Positions 1 through 9,981 of a DNA stretch of 64,000 nt are shown here, one piece after another. Source of the stretch: Psychrobacillus sp. OK032. Its GTDB lineage: Bacteria > Bacillota > Bacilli > Bacillales_A > Planococcaceae. The notes under the pieces are model-generated. The model was given only the letters and a program-made list of their open reading frames with translations, did no database searches and was not told the origin of the DNA. Where the stretch lies: assembly GCF_900111345.1 (NCBI RefSeq), contig NZ_FOGY01000006.1:186001-250000 (forward strand), given 5' to 3'. The stretch's first letter is position 1. The number at the start of each line of letters is the position of its first letter. The position numbers and the translations under genes are program-made.

Positions 1-278
1 AGGAAAATAAAGGAGTTAAAATTGTTGGTGGCCGCCCATTTGAATACTATGTGGACGGATTAAAACAAGTTCTAAATGTGGAAGAACTACAACCGAAACA
101 ACAGCCTTCCCTTTCTAGCTTGCTTGAAAAGGAAAAACTTCTGTTTTCAAAAGAAATTGAAGTGATGTATGATGTTGATCAGTCAGATATTAACAGTTTT
201 ATTGAAAAAGAACTCTCGCCAAATAGTTTTCAAATGAAGGAAATTCTAGGTGAATTATATGTTACTACTACAAAGTGA
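1..278 (+). CDS. spxH: ClpXP adaptor SpxH (YjbH), C-terminal part only
   Basis: The frame is open from the left edge of the window (codons begin at base 3), so the N-terminal thioredoxin-like (DsbA-type) half lies outside. The visible 91 residues resemble the C-terminal part of B. subtilis SpxH as I remember it: a GxKIVGGRPFEYY segment matches the end of the DsbA-like fold, and a KEIEVMYDV segment matches KEIALVYDL. SpxH delivers the redox regulator Spx to the ClpXP protease in the cytoplasm. The stop lies 6 bases before the next gene, so the two are probably cotranscribed. The call rests on a remembered alignment; a generic DsbA-family protein is the alternative. Confidence 0.65.
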   Translation, partial: ENKGVKIVGGRPFEYYVDGLKQVLNVEELQPKQQPSLSSLLEKEKLLFSKEIEVMYDVDQSDINSFIEKELSPNSFQMKEILGELYVTTTK

Positions 279-284
279 GGTAGA

Positions 285-596
285 ATGACAATGGCTTATG
301 TATTACAAGTAGATTTTAAAATGACTGGACCATTCGGAGATGAAATGGCGGTGGCTTTTTCCGATTTAGCGAAAAGTATCAATGAAGAAGATGGCTTCAT
401 GTGGAAAATCTGGACAGAAAGTCCCGAAACGAATGAAGCCGGTGGAATTTATCTTTTCGAAACAAAAGAAACAGCCGAAAAATATATAGATATGCATTCT
501 AAACGACTAGGTGGCTTTGGAATAACAGAAGTCAACGCAAAGATTTTTGCTATCAATTCTAAACTTACCGAGATCACTAAAGGTCCAGTAAAATAA
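285..596 (+). CDS. ydhR: YdhR-family putative monooxygenase
   Basis: This 103-residue protein matches E. coli YdhR over its whole length: an FxMTGPFGDEMA segment, then EDGFMWKIWTES and EAGGIYLF. The family has a dimeric alpha-beta barrel (ABM-like) fold and is thought to act on aromatic compounds, but its physiological substrate is unknown. Two starts fit, 285 and 291. The GAGG at 277-280 lies about 4 bases from the first and about 10 from the second, and the family's usual N-terminus (MAYVLQ) favours 291. A hairpin followed by a T-run ends the unit. Confidence 0.85.
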   Translation: MTMAYVLQVDFKMTGPFGDEMAVAFSDLAKSINEEDGFMWKIWTESPETNEAGGIYLFETKETAEKYIDMHSKRLGGFGITEVNAKIFAINSKLTEITKGPVK

Positions 597-664
597 ATAA
601 AAAACGGTAAAGTATTTTTATTATTGTTTACTGGTTGGATTTAATTACTAATAAAATGGTAGGC

Positions 665-692
665 GAGTAGCTCAGGTTTGCTACTCTTTTTT
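665..692 (+). terminator. Rho-independent terminator after ydhR
   Basis: GAGTAGC pairs with GCTACTC across an 8-base loop, followed by six T. It sits about 70 bases after the ydhR stop. Confidence 0.8.
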
Positions 693-1047
693 ATTTTCCA
701 TAAAAACTCCGACAGCTTTTTCTGGCCGGCGCTATCAAGCTCCGAAGATACAAATTCGGCAGTTATATTCTTTTAAATTACTTAAAAAATATAATTCTCA
801 GCCTTGAGTGACATTACAAATTGCAGGCGTTAATACAGCTAGATAAACTACGAATGTTTTTGGAAAACAGAATACAATAAACACACAAAAGATGCTTGGA
901 GAAATATTCAAGCGTTTTTTGTGTGTTTAATTCACTTTTACACTTGCGTTACTTGCACTGTTTTGGAATGCTTAAAATAATTTGATTAAGTGAGTTTTGG
1001 GACTAACATCTTTCTAATAGAATTAGAGTCAGTTTTGTAGAATTTGA
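693..1047. other. Gene-free spacer between ydhR and dptF
   Basis: I see no reading frame with protein-like character here. A short GC-richer patch at about 720-745 stands out from the AT-rich surroundings. The stretch contains the inverted repeat listed separately at 879-928. No trace of dndB, dndC, dndD or dndE is visible. Confidence 0.6.
879..928. repeat. Long inverted repeat, terminator-like
   Basis: The arms are AAACACACAAAA (879-890) and TTTTTTGTGTGTTT (915-928). An inner CTTG/CAAG pairing extends the stem. It has the shape of a Rho-independent terminator usable on both strands, yet no gene stands directly before it. It may insulate the defence island. Confidence 0.55.
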
Positions 1048-1110
1048 ATCCTTATAAAGGATAGACTGGAAATTAAAAAACAGAAATGGAAATTGGTAAA
1101 ATGTTATAAT
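1048..1110 (+). promoter_or_regulatory. Likely dptF promoter: extended -10 with upstream palindrome
   Basis: TGTTATAAT at 1102-1110 is an extended -10 element (TGnTATAAT) without a good -35. Upstream lies a perfect inverted repeat, ATCCTTATAAAGGAT (1048-1062), a possible operator. The dptF start follows about 48 bases after the -10 element. Confidence 0.5.
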
Positions 1111-1157
1111 TATATATAAAAGAATGAAAGACTTGAAAAGTAAAGGAGATCGTAGTC

Positions 1158-3332
1158 TTGGATATTGAACTACTATGGCATAAATTAGGTGAAATAGGTG
1201 GAAATAACGAGAGTAAATTTGACTATAATTATATTAATAAATTTATATTAGAAAATCCAACAAAATTAGTCTCAGATTTAGATGGCATCTTTTATTCTTT
1301 AACCAAACAAAGAATGAAACAATTGGCTGAAGTTTACAGAAAAGAAGAATTATCCTCAACTATAATGAATGCAACAAATCTTAAGAACGTATGGATACAA
1401 ATTAAACTACAGTTAAATTGCTCAATGATGGAATACAATGCTGCAATGGACTTTTGTAAGATTAGTGATGAGAAGTTTCAACGCGAGCTTACCATGAGTG
1501 ATGCTCAAAAAGCTGTTAAGAATCTTACTTTTATCGCAGAAATCTGGTTGAATCAGAAAATGGACTTGGAGAGTGCGATAAAACCAGATACGTGGGAAAA
1601 GGAAACTGCGGTAACGGTTATAGAGGCAGAAAGTCCAGAAAATATACGAACAAACGAAGAGAGTAAGTTCTTATCCATGTTGAGTGTTTTACAGTCTTCT
1701 TCAAAAGAATCTGTAGTAAGTGCTGATTCTTTTGGTAGTCTTCGTGATTATATGCATGTGGAAAGATCTATACAATTGGAACTTGTGAAAGTACTAACTG
1801 AAATAAGGGATGCAGGAAAACCAAGTTTAATACTTTTATGTGGAAGTGTAGGAGATGGGAAAAGTCACCTCTTAGCTTTTATGAAAGAAAAATTTGGGGA
1901 CCTGTTGGATGGTGTAGTTGTCCACAATGACTCCACCGAATCATTTGATCCAGACCAAAATTCATTGGAAACACTTGAACAAGTATTATCCCCTTTTGAA
2001 AATGGAAATGTTGCAGAAAAATCAACTATTATCGCAATTAATTTGGGGGTATTACACAATTTTTACCGTCGTCAACGTGAGGCGTGCAAGTTTACAGCGT
2101 TATGTGATTTTATTGAATCATGTGGGATATTTGATAAAAGTCAGGAATCAGTTAACAAAGAAGGGATATTCCAGTTATTAAACTTTGCCGAAACCCAACC
2201 ATATACCCTAACGAAAATTGGAACGAAGTCTCCATTCTTTTTAAATTTAATTAATAAAATAACTAACCAAAATAACGACAATCCATTCTATAAAGCGTGG
2301 AGACATGATAAAGAAAATGGCATATCCAGTGTAGCTCATGAGAACTATTACTTACTATTGCAATCTGATATAAAAGATTCCATTATTCAGTCACTGATTG
2401 AAGCAATAATAAAACAAAAAGTATTTATTTCTACAAGGACTTTTTATAACTTTCTATATGAAATAATAGTACCGGTTCATAATCAAATAAATCTAGAGGT
2501 GACCACTGTTAACGTGGAAGATATGCTCCCCAATCTTATTTATGGACATCCTGATCGATCTCCCCTTTTAGCTGCGTTAAATGAAGTGGATCCATTAAGA
2601 ACTAGGTTGGAGGCAGCGGATAGACTTGTTACGGATTTTATCCTTAGTTCTGACCCGGCCTTGTTTGTAACAGAAAATTTAGGGGAAGATTCTCAGCTTG
2701 GTGCTTGGAAAGAAGTAAATAAATCTATTGAAAGAGGTCAACAAATAGAATACTCCCGACTATTAATTCGTCATCATGAACTGATAAATAAAAAGGGCTA
2801 TGATGAAACGTATATGGAATTTATAAGTTATCTGTACTCCTTCTATAAAGGAGATGAAGAAGAAATAGGAAAACTTTTCTACTTACTTGAGAAAGTGATT
2901 TATGCATGGAAGGGTTCGCCAAAAGATGGTTTCATATTTATGGATTCACCAAATAAAGATTTTCGAATGGCTATTCAGATAGATATCGAACCTATAGTAG
3001 ATGAACAAACATTTGGTTCTGCTGCTGATAAGGATGAGATAGACCAATTCTCTTCAATTATTCGGATTGGATTTAGTCAAAATGGAGGAGAATATTTGTT
3101 TGAACTCGATTACCAGTTGTATCTGTTGCTAAAAAAAGTAGGCGGTGGTTATAGACCTAATCGTCAAGATATACAAAATGGACTTCAGTTTTCAGAGTTT
3201 CACGATAAAATATTGAAATCAGCAGACAAAACGAAACATGTGTTACTCGTCCATAAAACTGATGGGGCAATTCTTGAGGTGAAAAAGCCTAAGTTTTCAA
3301 AAGCCAAGTTTGAAGTGGAGAAGGTAAATTGA
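1158..3332 (+). CDS. dptF: DNA phosphorothioation-dependent restriction protein DptF (DndF)
   Basis: DptF is a P-loop ATPase of the Dpt/DndFGH restriction complex, which attacks DNA lacking phosphorothioate marks. The 724-residue protein has a Walker A motif, GSVGDGKS, at residues 229-236 after a helical N-terminal region, as expected for the family. It begins with TTG at 1158, supported by AAGGAG 9 bases upstream. dptG starts one base after its stop and dptH overlaps dptG, so the three form one operon. The order F-G-H and the protein sizes agree with characterised systems. The usual partner genes dndBCDE are not adjacent. Confidence 0.85.
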   Translation: MDIELLWHKLGEIGGNNESKFDYNYINKFILENPTKLVSDLDGIFYSLTKQRMKQLAEVYRKEELSSTIMNATNLKNVWIQIKLQLNCSMMEYNAAMDFCKISDEKFQRELTMSDAQKAVKNLTFIAEIWLNQKMDLESAIKPDTWEKETAVTVIEAESPENIRTNEESKFLSMLSVLQSSSKESVVSADSFGSLRDYMHVERSIQLELVKVLTEIRDAGKPSLILLCGSVGDGKSHLLAFMKEKFGDLLDGVVVHNDSTESFDPDQNSLETLEQVLSPFENGNVAEKSTIIAINLGVLHNFYRRQREACKFTALCDFIESCGIFDKSQESVNKEGIFQLLNFAETQPYTLTKIGTKSPFFLNLINKITNQNNDNPFYKAWRHDKENGISSVAHENYYLLLQSDIKDSIIQSLIEAIIKQKVFISTRTFYNFLYEIIVPVHNQINLEVTTVNVEDMLPNLIYGHPDRSPLLAALNEVDPLRTRLEAADRLVTDFILSSDPALFVTENLGEDSQLGAWKEVNKSIERGQQIEYSRLLIRHHELINKKGYDETYMEFISYLYSFYKGDEEEIGKLFYLLEKVIYAWKGSPKDGFIFMDSPNKDFRMAIQIDIEPIVDEQTFGSAADKDEIDQFSSIIRIGFSQNGGEYLFELDYQLYLLLKKVGGGYRPNRQDIQNGLQFSEFHDKILKSADKTKHVLLVHKTDGAILEVKKPKFSKAKFEVEKVN

Positions 3333-3333
3333 T

Positions 3334-4713
3334 ATGGAATATAAATTAGACTACGAGAAAATTAATAAATTTGTTGATAAAAAGGGCAAATATACGTATC
3401 GACGACGCTCAGTTGCCAATGTTTTACCTTTACCCACACGGGAACCGGAACGCGCGAAGTTTGATAAAGGGTTTATATCGGTTGTTGGTGGAGTAATTAG
3501 AACAATTAATGGAAAGAATTTAAGATTAGATTTAAGTGATACGGCTATTGATGAAGTTGTTAAGCTTGGCAACTATAAAAGTGATGAGAGTGCAGCACTC
3601 TTTACTTATTACTTAAAGGAACAATTGAGAGAATTAAATAATGGAAAAGTTTCTTCTTTCAAACAGTTAGAACAAGTTCCATTTGCTGAGGATTCCTCTG
3701 AACAAAAAGGTGAAATAGATTTTGTATCTTTTTTTTACGATACGTTTATTGGAAGTGAAAAAGAACGTGTAAAGGAAATTCTAAAAAATATCGATAATCC
3801 TAATTTAATTGCTGAAATCTTAGATCACCTATCATTAGATGCTGAAATGGAAAAAAGTCATTCGAATGAATCATACAAAACCTTCTTTCATAGTTTGAGA
3901 GCGCAATTCCTAAAAGATTTAGAGGTTTTATCTCAAAATCAAAGTTTTTTGTTAGAGCATGTTACTGGCCTATTTGTGCATTACACATTTGTTGCAATAT
4001 CACAAATGATTTTACAAACCAATAAAACAACGAACTTCAATGAAGAACAGTTAACACCAGTTTATTATATTCTCCAATGGGAAAAGGCAGCGAGGTGGAG
4101 AAACTGCTACAAGCATGGATATAAGATGCTTGTTGGTGAAATGGAAGGCTTTTTTGCACACGAACATGCTTTAAACATAGTAGGACTAAACACCTTTTCT
4201 AATGAAAGAAATATCTTTTATCACAACATAAAAGATATTTTATTAGAAGCAGGCTCTGAAGCGGAGAAACAGTTCGTCATGTCTATATATACTTGGTTGA
4301 ATGAATTCTACACAGTAAAAACTGGTATTCAAGTTGAAAGTTACACTCCAGACAAAACAATTGATCATGCTTTTGCAGATTTGCTTTCGGCTATAAGACC
4401 TGGTATATCAAAGGAAATCAATTCTCGTTACCAAAAAGCTTTTGAAGCAATTGTTACTAAGTTTTTTAGAAAACACGGAGGGTCACTTGGAACACTATTA
4501 TCGCTAACTCAAGAACAACTCTTGCTCCTAGTAGCAGTTTCTGTTGGAAATGAACGAATTGAATTAAAGCAACTGTGGATTGAAATTGAGAATCGTGGTA
4601 TTTGGTTAGATCATCATTCTAAAGAAGAGGTTGTTAAAGTTCTAGACAAGCTAAATTATATGGAAAAGAAAAGTGATAGTGGGGATGCTCAATATGTTAA
4701 ATCCATTTTATAG
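3334..4713 (+). CDS. dptG: DNA phosphorothioation-dependent restriction protein DptG (DndG)
   Basis: This 459-residue protein sits between dptF and dptH, and its size fits DptG. It has no recognisable catalytic motif. In this family DptG is regarded as a structural or adaptor subunit of the FGH complex. The N-terminal part is basic (KKGKYTYRRRSV), and the C-terminal third looks like a helical, winged-helix-like region. Its ATG lies one base after the dptF stop, and its last 20 bases overlap the start of dptH, which suggests translational coupling. The call leans on gene order and length as much as on sequence. Confidence 0.8.
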   Translation: MEYKLDYEKINKFVDKKGKYTYRRRSVANVLPLPTREPERAKFDKGFISVVGGVIRTINGKNLRLDLSDTAIDEVVKLGNYKSDESAALFTYYLKEQLRELNNGKVSSFKQLEQVPFAEDSSEQKGEIDFVSFFYDTFIGSEKERVKEILKNIDNPNLIAEILDHLSLDAEMEKSHSNESYKTFFHSLRAQFLKDLEVLSQNQSFLLEHVTGLFVHYTFVAISQMILQTNKTTNFNEEQLTPVYYILQWEKAARWRNCYKHGYKMLVGEMEGFFAHEHALNIVGLNTFSNERNIFYHNIKDILLEAGSEAEKQFVMSIYTWLNEFYTVKTGIQVESYTPDKTIDHAFADLLSAIRPGISKEINSRYQKAFEAIVTKFFRKHGGSLGTLLSLTQEQLLLLVAVSVGNERIELKQLWIEIENRGIWLDHHSKEEVVKVLDKLNYMEKKSDSGDAQYVKSIL

Positions 4714-7700
4714 TTATATAGGTAACCAATTGGCTTCCTTTTTTCAAAAAGAAGCTACAAAAGGAAAGACTGAAAGGTATTATTTATATTTACCTTCAGA
4801 AGAATTAGTATCAAGCCTTTATGAAGTTTTAAAGGCACAAAAGAATAGTGAGCAGTTCAGTTACTTGCATGAAGCAGGTTTGAAATCATATGAAACGATT
4901 GCATTAAGTTATGGTGAATATAAATATGTTATTGCCACTACCAATGAAAATACAACTGTCGATTTCTTAGTAACCTTAAGAAATGAAATGAGTAGACAAT
5001 TAGGTCAATGGAAGAATACATCGATTATTTTACTATGTAATACGTTAAATGACTCTATTAAAGGTGGGAGCAGGGATTTAACGAGTGAAGGGTTACCACT
5101 TCATGTTAGTGAAATTGTAGGTAATCTGGAAGACTTAATGTCAAAAAGCGATTTAACAGCTACAGAAAAAGCAGTCACCAGACATTATCTGAAGAGACGT
5201 GAATCAGAGCATCGTATTGAAAATTCATCGTTTTTGGATTTTGAAGATATACTCACATTAGTAAATAAAGGAGAAGTTACAAGTTCCGATTATTTGAAAC
5301 TTCATTATTTCCCAGACTTAGAATTGGAGAATTTGGTACAGGAAAAAACTCAATATCCTACCGGTTCTGGAAAATGGAATTCCTTAGAAAGACTTATAGA
5401 AAATAGACTTACAGAAAATACTCTTCAACATGAAGAAGTTGAACGTTTACGCTCACTTGGAAATCCCAAAGAAAAGTTGGAAGAACAATTTGATAAAGGT
5501 GGAGCAAAACTAGTTAAGGATGAATGGTATGAAGTAGATTACACATCAATCATTGATTGGAAAGAGCAAATGAAATTAAAAAGGGATATTTCATTTGAAT
5601 CAGATAAAGTAAAAGCGGTACTTTTAAATGATGAAAAGAAACTAACATTAGATGTTTGGAAGAGACCAAAGTCAACATCTGCTTCTGGCCTTAGAAACTG
5701 GAGTTTTATCGTATTTCATCCTCAATATAAAGAGGGAGAGTGTATTGAAATAGCCTTTCCATTTGATCGTAGTACACAAACTAGGTTCTTAAATTCAACT
5801 AGTAAAAAGTTTGCGGTCACAAAAGGGTCCTCAATAGTAGCGAGTATTAAACTGGAATCTGAAGGAAGTACTTTTCAAAGAGTTGTTTACCAACATGAGG
5901 ATACTACAAGTGGAAAATACACATTTAATATTGTTGTGGTTGCTTGTGAGCCATCCTTTTTGGAATCTCAAAGTGATTCTTTTATCGTGGAAGCGGCATC
6001 AAAAAGTAAATTTGCCCTTCAATTGGACTTAGATAATCAAGAGTTAACCATTGGTGATAATAGTAATGAAATAAAAGTATTAGACGAGTATGGACAGATT
6101 CTAGATATAGGAATAGGGGCTACAATTCACTTCGAAGCAGGTTTATTAGATGATAGTGAAACAAGTCTGCGCTTCTCGATTAAAACACCTAAATTTACAT
6201 TACCTATTATTATAAAAGACGAAATGTTTAAAAGTATACCTATTTCCGGGGCAAAACTTTGGGAAATGAAACGAAGCAAACAGAGTTCATTCACAATTGA
6301 TAAAGAAGCAAAAAAAATTGAAATTGATCATTTGCCTTATTCTACATTCGAAAAGGATCGTCCATTTTTATTGATGGAAGCTTCTTGGTTAAAGCAAAGA
6401 GTTAAACAGGCTATGATTATGTTAAATGAATTAAAACCAGTGGAGTGTACTTTACCACCTGCAGTAGACCATGCATACAATGCATTTTTAGATGCTGTGA
6501 GTGAATCTGGTACAGTCCCTTCTTTACTTTACTATTCGGGTAAAGTGAAAGAAAAAGCAGAAGCATATATAGAATCTTTTGTGGAAGCCATAGAATCGAT
6601 TCGTGAACAACAAATTATGACGAACGAAGAACGAGCGCTGTATTTATTGGGGTGTGCACGTGATGAAAACATAATCTACATGACCCCTTTCTCACCTTTA
6701 AATGTAGTTTTCCAATTACAAATAAATAAAGAAACCACTGGGGACACAATAGATTCAAATATTTTAAGAAGACTAAAAGCGGTTTATACATTACCTTATA
6801 TCATTGATTCTATCGGAGAAATATTTAAGCCGACTACTGATAATAATTTACCTGAGTGGCTTGCTTATTTACCACGTGAAGAAGTAACGGTAGGAGAAAC
6901 TAATAACTATTTGGCCAAAGTTGTAGAAGAAAAATTAGAACAGTTTTATGATCATTACGATTATTTATTTGCATTGGAATCATCTACCTCATTGTTATTA
7001 AATGTTATTAATATTCCGAATGACCACGAAGTATTACGTGGTATCGTCGATTGGTTAAAAGGACAGATCAAGAGATATAGAAGTCTTTCTGGATTGCGTA
7101 ATATCGAAGTTATTTCATACAAATATGATGAGCAAGGGCCAAGTGCTTTTGACGAGTTAAATGGAATTGGAGACGCAGAAACAATAGGCAACCGTCTCAA
7201 TATAGATTTTTCGATGAAAGACTATTTGGCAGATGATGTCTTACGTGCTATTCAACAAGTATTGCATTACTCAAAACGAAGTATAGAAGCTCCAATTGAG
7301 TATGCACATATTTCTTTTTATAAAATGAAAAATGAAGAGCAAATAGTTAAACAGCTCGTTAAGCAGTCTCCAAACAGTTTAAATTTGAATGGTTTATTCA
7401 CGACGGTTGTATCTTCTAAAACAGATGACGGTGGATACCGAGCAGGATTTGGGGTTGGAAATAGTGACATTAAACGCTCTCCTTTAACGCATTTTGCCGT
7501 TAAAATGAACGAATTGGTTGCTAATATGACAAATCGAGGACAAGACCCATATTCAAAGGATATTGCTTTTGCTATGCATATTAATACCCAAGACGAAGTG
7601 TATCTTTCTGAATTGTATGCGCGTTCACATTGGCTTACATTCATAGATCCTGCTGTAGATCTAAAGTATTTCCAAGAATCTTCGAAAAACCTAGTTATCG

Positions 7701-9910
7701 TACATTATAGTGATCAGCATTCGTCGTCGAACCATTATGATGCTATTACAATTACGGATAAATCCAATCAATATTTTAAAGTAATAAAGGATTTCTTGAA
7801 ATCACAGAAAGTTAACGTAGAAGACTCACAAATTGAAGATGTCATTCGTGCTTTTAATACATTTAACGGTGAATGGCTATTGAGAGCGGTTCAAGGGCGT
7901 GCACATGACAAACGTGAAAAAATGAGTGTTGTATCAGCTATTAAACAATCATTACAACTATTTGATAGAACTAACGTGATGTGGGTTCCAATTTCAATGG
8001 AAGAGATAGTCCGTGTTACAGGCAATGTTAAACTGAGTAGAAAAGATGGTATATTTTCCGGTAAGACAATTGGAAAACGTGGAAACTGCAGTGACGATAT
8101 TTTGATGATGGGCTTAGAGCAAAAAGAAGGTAGCTTAAAATTCCATATGTATCCAGTTGAAGTGAAAATCGGTAACAATGCAAATGATGTAATAGAAAAA
8201 GGAATAAGACAGGTGATTGAACTAAAAAGTCGCCTAGATGAGCAATTAATTGATGAAAAAACCTTTGATGCTAGATTTTTACGTAACTTCTTTGTTCGTT
8301 TATTTATTAATAATGCAACTAAAATGAACAATAATAGAATTTGGCCAGAGAGGAATTATCAGCTGGATCCGAATGTCATCGATCGATTATTGAATGATGA
8401 GTTTGAAATTGTAAATTCTTTAAGAGCCGATTTGGGTGCAGGTATGGTGCTTTCGTTTAAAAAAGGAGCACAGGGTGAATCGAGAGAACGTAAGCAAGGG
8501 GTTATAGTTATTCAGCTTCCTGAACAATATGGATACGATACTCTAGCAAAACCAATGAATCAATTAAATGAACTCATTAATGAGAAAAACACAATTAGCA
8601 ATGCTGAAAAAAAAGAAGACTTGAAAGTAGCGGAACGAGAAATAACTTACGCAACTAATAAGGAAGAGAAAATTCCTGATATCGGCTTAAGTGAAAATCC
8701 GGTAGATTTATTAAGCGGAAAAGACATGAAGAATGAAAAATCTGCTGAGGTAACAAATATTCCATCACCTCTAGTCGAAGAGATTGTTGAGACAAATTTA
8801 ACAGGAGTAAGACCGCTTGTGGGCTTAGAAAATAACAGACCAGTCTATTGGGAATTTGACCATAGAAGTCTCTCAAACAGGCATCTTGTTATTGGTGGAC
8901 GCTCCGGACAAGGTAAAACGTATTTTATTCAATCTCTTTTGATGGATATGGCAAAATCCGGTCAATCAGCGGTTGTTATTGATTACTCTAGTAGTTACAC
9001 AAAAAAACAATTGGATGACGTATTCATACAGCAGATGGGTGATAAATTAAGGGAAAGAATTGTATATCATGAAGGCTTTCCATTAAACCCATTTTTATTA
9101 AAGCAAAAAGAAGTTGCAGGTATCATTGGAAAAGAGAAGCCATCAGAAGCTGCTAGAAGGATTGTAGATGTTTTTTCTTCGGTCTACAAGAATTCTTTTG
9201 GTGCTCAGCAAAAAAGTGCTCTATATGCAGCGGTGAAAAAGGGTATTGAGCTCTACGGCGAAAAAATGAGAATGGATTTACTTCTAGAGGTATTAGAGGA
9301 ATTAGAGGGCTATGGTAATCAAGTAATTACATCTATAAGTAGTCGTCTAGTACAGTTGGTTGATATAGATCCATTTGACTATGATGCCGAAAATCAGTGG
9401 AAAGAATATTTTGCTCCAGGTGGAAATATCACCATCATTCAACTTGCAGGCTACGATCAAGACGAGATTAAGCGGTTAATGGCAGAATTTATCCTATGGG
9501 ATCTTTGGTACTACACACAAGATGGGTCAAAAGATAAAGCGATTCCTGTCATATTAGATGAAGCACAGAATTTAGATTTTTCTGATGGTTCTCCATCTGC
9601 GAAAATATTAAGAGAAGGTCGGAAATTTGGTTGGTCAGCTTGGTTCGCAACACAAACCTTTAATAACTTCTCGAAAGATGAACTCTCCATTCTTGATAAT
9701 GCAGGAACGAAAATATACTTTAATCCAGCAGAAAGTGAACTTCGGGTTATTGCGGGGCGTATAGGAAATGCTTCCACCGATGAACTAAGAATGCTCCAAA
9801 AAGGCCAATGTTTAGTTATGGGGCAATTTATGAGAGCAGACAAAGAACTTGGTAATCCCACATATCATGTGGTAACTGTACCTGCTTTAGATGCAGAGAC
9901 TAGAAAATAA
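4694..9910 (+). CDS. dptH: DNA phosphorothioation-dependent restriction protein DptH (DndH), HerA/FtsK-type ATPase
   Basis: DptH is the large motor subunit of the restriction complex. The first ~1350 residues are poorly conserved mixed alpha/beta sequence. The C-terminal ~350 residues form a HerA/FtsK-like translocase: Walker A GGRSGQGKT with K1408, Walker B VILDEAQ with D1622 and E1623, and a downstream arginine-rich segment. I place the start at ATG 4694 (MLNPFYSYI), inside the end of dptG; ATG 4685 in the same frame is an alternative. At about 1738 residues it has the usual length and appears intact. It is the last gene of the operon and is followed by a terminator that overlaps the end of the vsr remnant. 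Confidence 0.85.
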   Translation: MLNPFYSYIGNQLASFFQKEATKGKTERYYLYLPSEELVSSLYEVLKAQKNSEQFSYLHEAGLKSYETIALSYGEYKYVIATTNENTTVDFLVTLRNEMSRQLGQWKNTSIILLCNTLNDSIKGGSRDLTSEGLPLHVSEIVGNLEDLMSKSDLTATEKAVTRHYLKRRESEHRIENSSFLDFEDILTLVNKGEVTSSDYLKLHYFPDLELENLVQEKTQYPTGSGKWNSLERLIENRLTENTLQHEEVERLRSLGNPKEKLEEQFDKGGAKLVKDEWYEVDYTSIIDWKEQMKLKRDISFESDKVKAVLLNDEKKLTLDVWKRPKSTSASGLRNWSFIVFHPQYKEGECIEIAFPFDRSTQTRFLNSTSKKFAVTKGSSIVASIKLESEGSTFQRVVYQHEDTTSGKYTFNIVVVACEPSFLESQSDSFIVEAASKSKFALQLDLDNQELTIGDNSNEIKVLDEYGQILDIGIGATIHFEAGLLDDSETSLRFSIKTPKFTLPIIIKDEMFKSIPISGAKLWEMKRSKQSSFTIDKEAKKIEIDHLPYSTFEKDRPFLLMEASWLKQRVKQAMIMLNELKPVECTLPPAVDHAYNAFLDAVSESGTVPSLLYYSGKVKEKAEAYIESFVEAIESIREQQIMTNEERALYLLGCARDENIIYMTPFSPLNVVFQLQINKETTGDTIDSNILRRLKAVYTLPYIIDSIGEIFKPTTDNNLPEWLAYLPREEVTVGETNNYLAKVVEEKLEQFYDHYDYLFALESSTSLLLNVINIPNDHEVLRGIVDWLKGQIKRYRSLSGLRNIEVISYKYDEQGPSAFDELNGIGDAETIGNRLNIDFSMKDYLADDVLRAIQQVLHYSKRSIEAPIEYAHISFYKMKNEEQIVKQLVKQSPNSLNLNGLFTTVVSSKTDDGGYRAGFGVGNSDIKRSPLTHFAVKMNELVANMTNRGQDPYSKDIAFAMHINTQDEVYLSELYARSHWLTFIDPAVDLKYFQESSKNLVIVHYSDQHSSSNHYDAITITDKSNQYFKVIKDFLKSQKVNVEDSQIEDVIRAFNTFNGEWLLRAVQGRAHDKREKMSVVSAIKQSLQLFDRTNVMWVPISMEEIVRVTGNVKLSRKDGIFSGKTIGKRGNCSDDILMMGLEQKEGSLKFHMYPVEVKIGNNANDVIEKGIRQVIELKSRLDEQLIDEKTFDARFLRNFFVRLFINNATKMNNNRIWPERNYQLDPNVIDRLLNDEFEIVNSLRADLGAGMVLSFKKGAQGESRERKQGVIVIQLPEQYGYDTLAKPMNQLNELINEKNTISNAEKKEDLKVAEREITYATNKEEKIPDIGLSENPVDLLSGKDMKNEKSAEVTNIPSPLVEEIVETNLTGVRPLVGLENNRPVYWEFDHRSLSNRHLVIGGRSGQGKTYFIQSLLMDMAKSGQSAVVIDYSSSYTKKQLDDVFIQQMGDKLRERIVYHEGFPLNPFLLKQKEVAGIIGKEKPSEAARRIVDVFSSVYKNSFGAQQKSALYAAVKKGIELYGEKMRMDLLLEVLEELEGYGNQVITSISSRLVQLVDIDPFDYDAENQWKEYFAPGGNITIIQLAGYDQDEIKRLMAEFILWDLWYYTQDGSKDKAIPVILDEAQNLDFSDGSPSAKILREGRKFGWSAWFATQTFNNFSKDELSILDNAGTKIYFNPAESELRVIAGRIGNASTDELRMLQKGQCLVMGQFMRADKELGNPTYHVVTVPALDAETRK

Positions 9911-9921
9911 ATAATGATAAG

Positions 9922-9981
9922 TGAAACACTCCCAAAGTCGGCCAGATAATGAATTCGATATTAGGGAGTGTTTCGTCTTTT
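9922..9981 (+). terminator. Terminator of dptFGH
   Basis: GAAACACTCCC (9922-9932) pairs with GGGAGTGTTTC (9964-9974), followed by a T-rich tract. The right arm overlaps the last codons of the convergent vsr remnant. Confidence 0.7.

Noticed and set aside
600-1157. Possible dnd gene remnant upstream of dptF
   Set aside because: All frames are short and show no DndB-E motif; only terminator-like repeats are present.
7891-8331. Minus-strand frame of 146 codons
   Set aside because: It is antisense to dptH and has no ribosome binding site or family resemblance.
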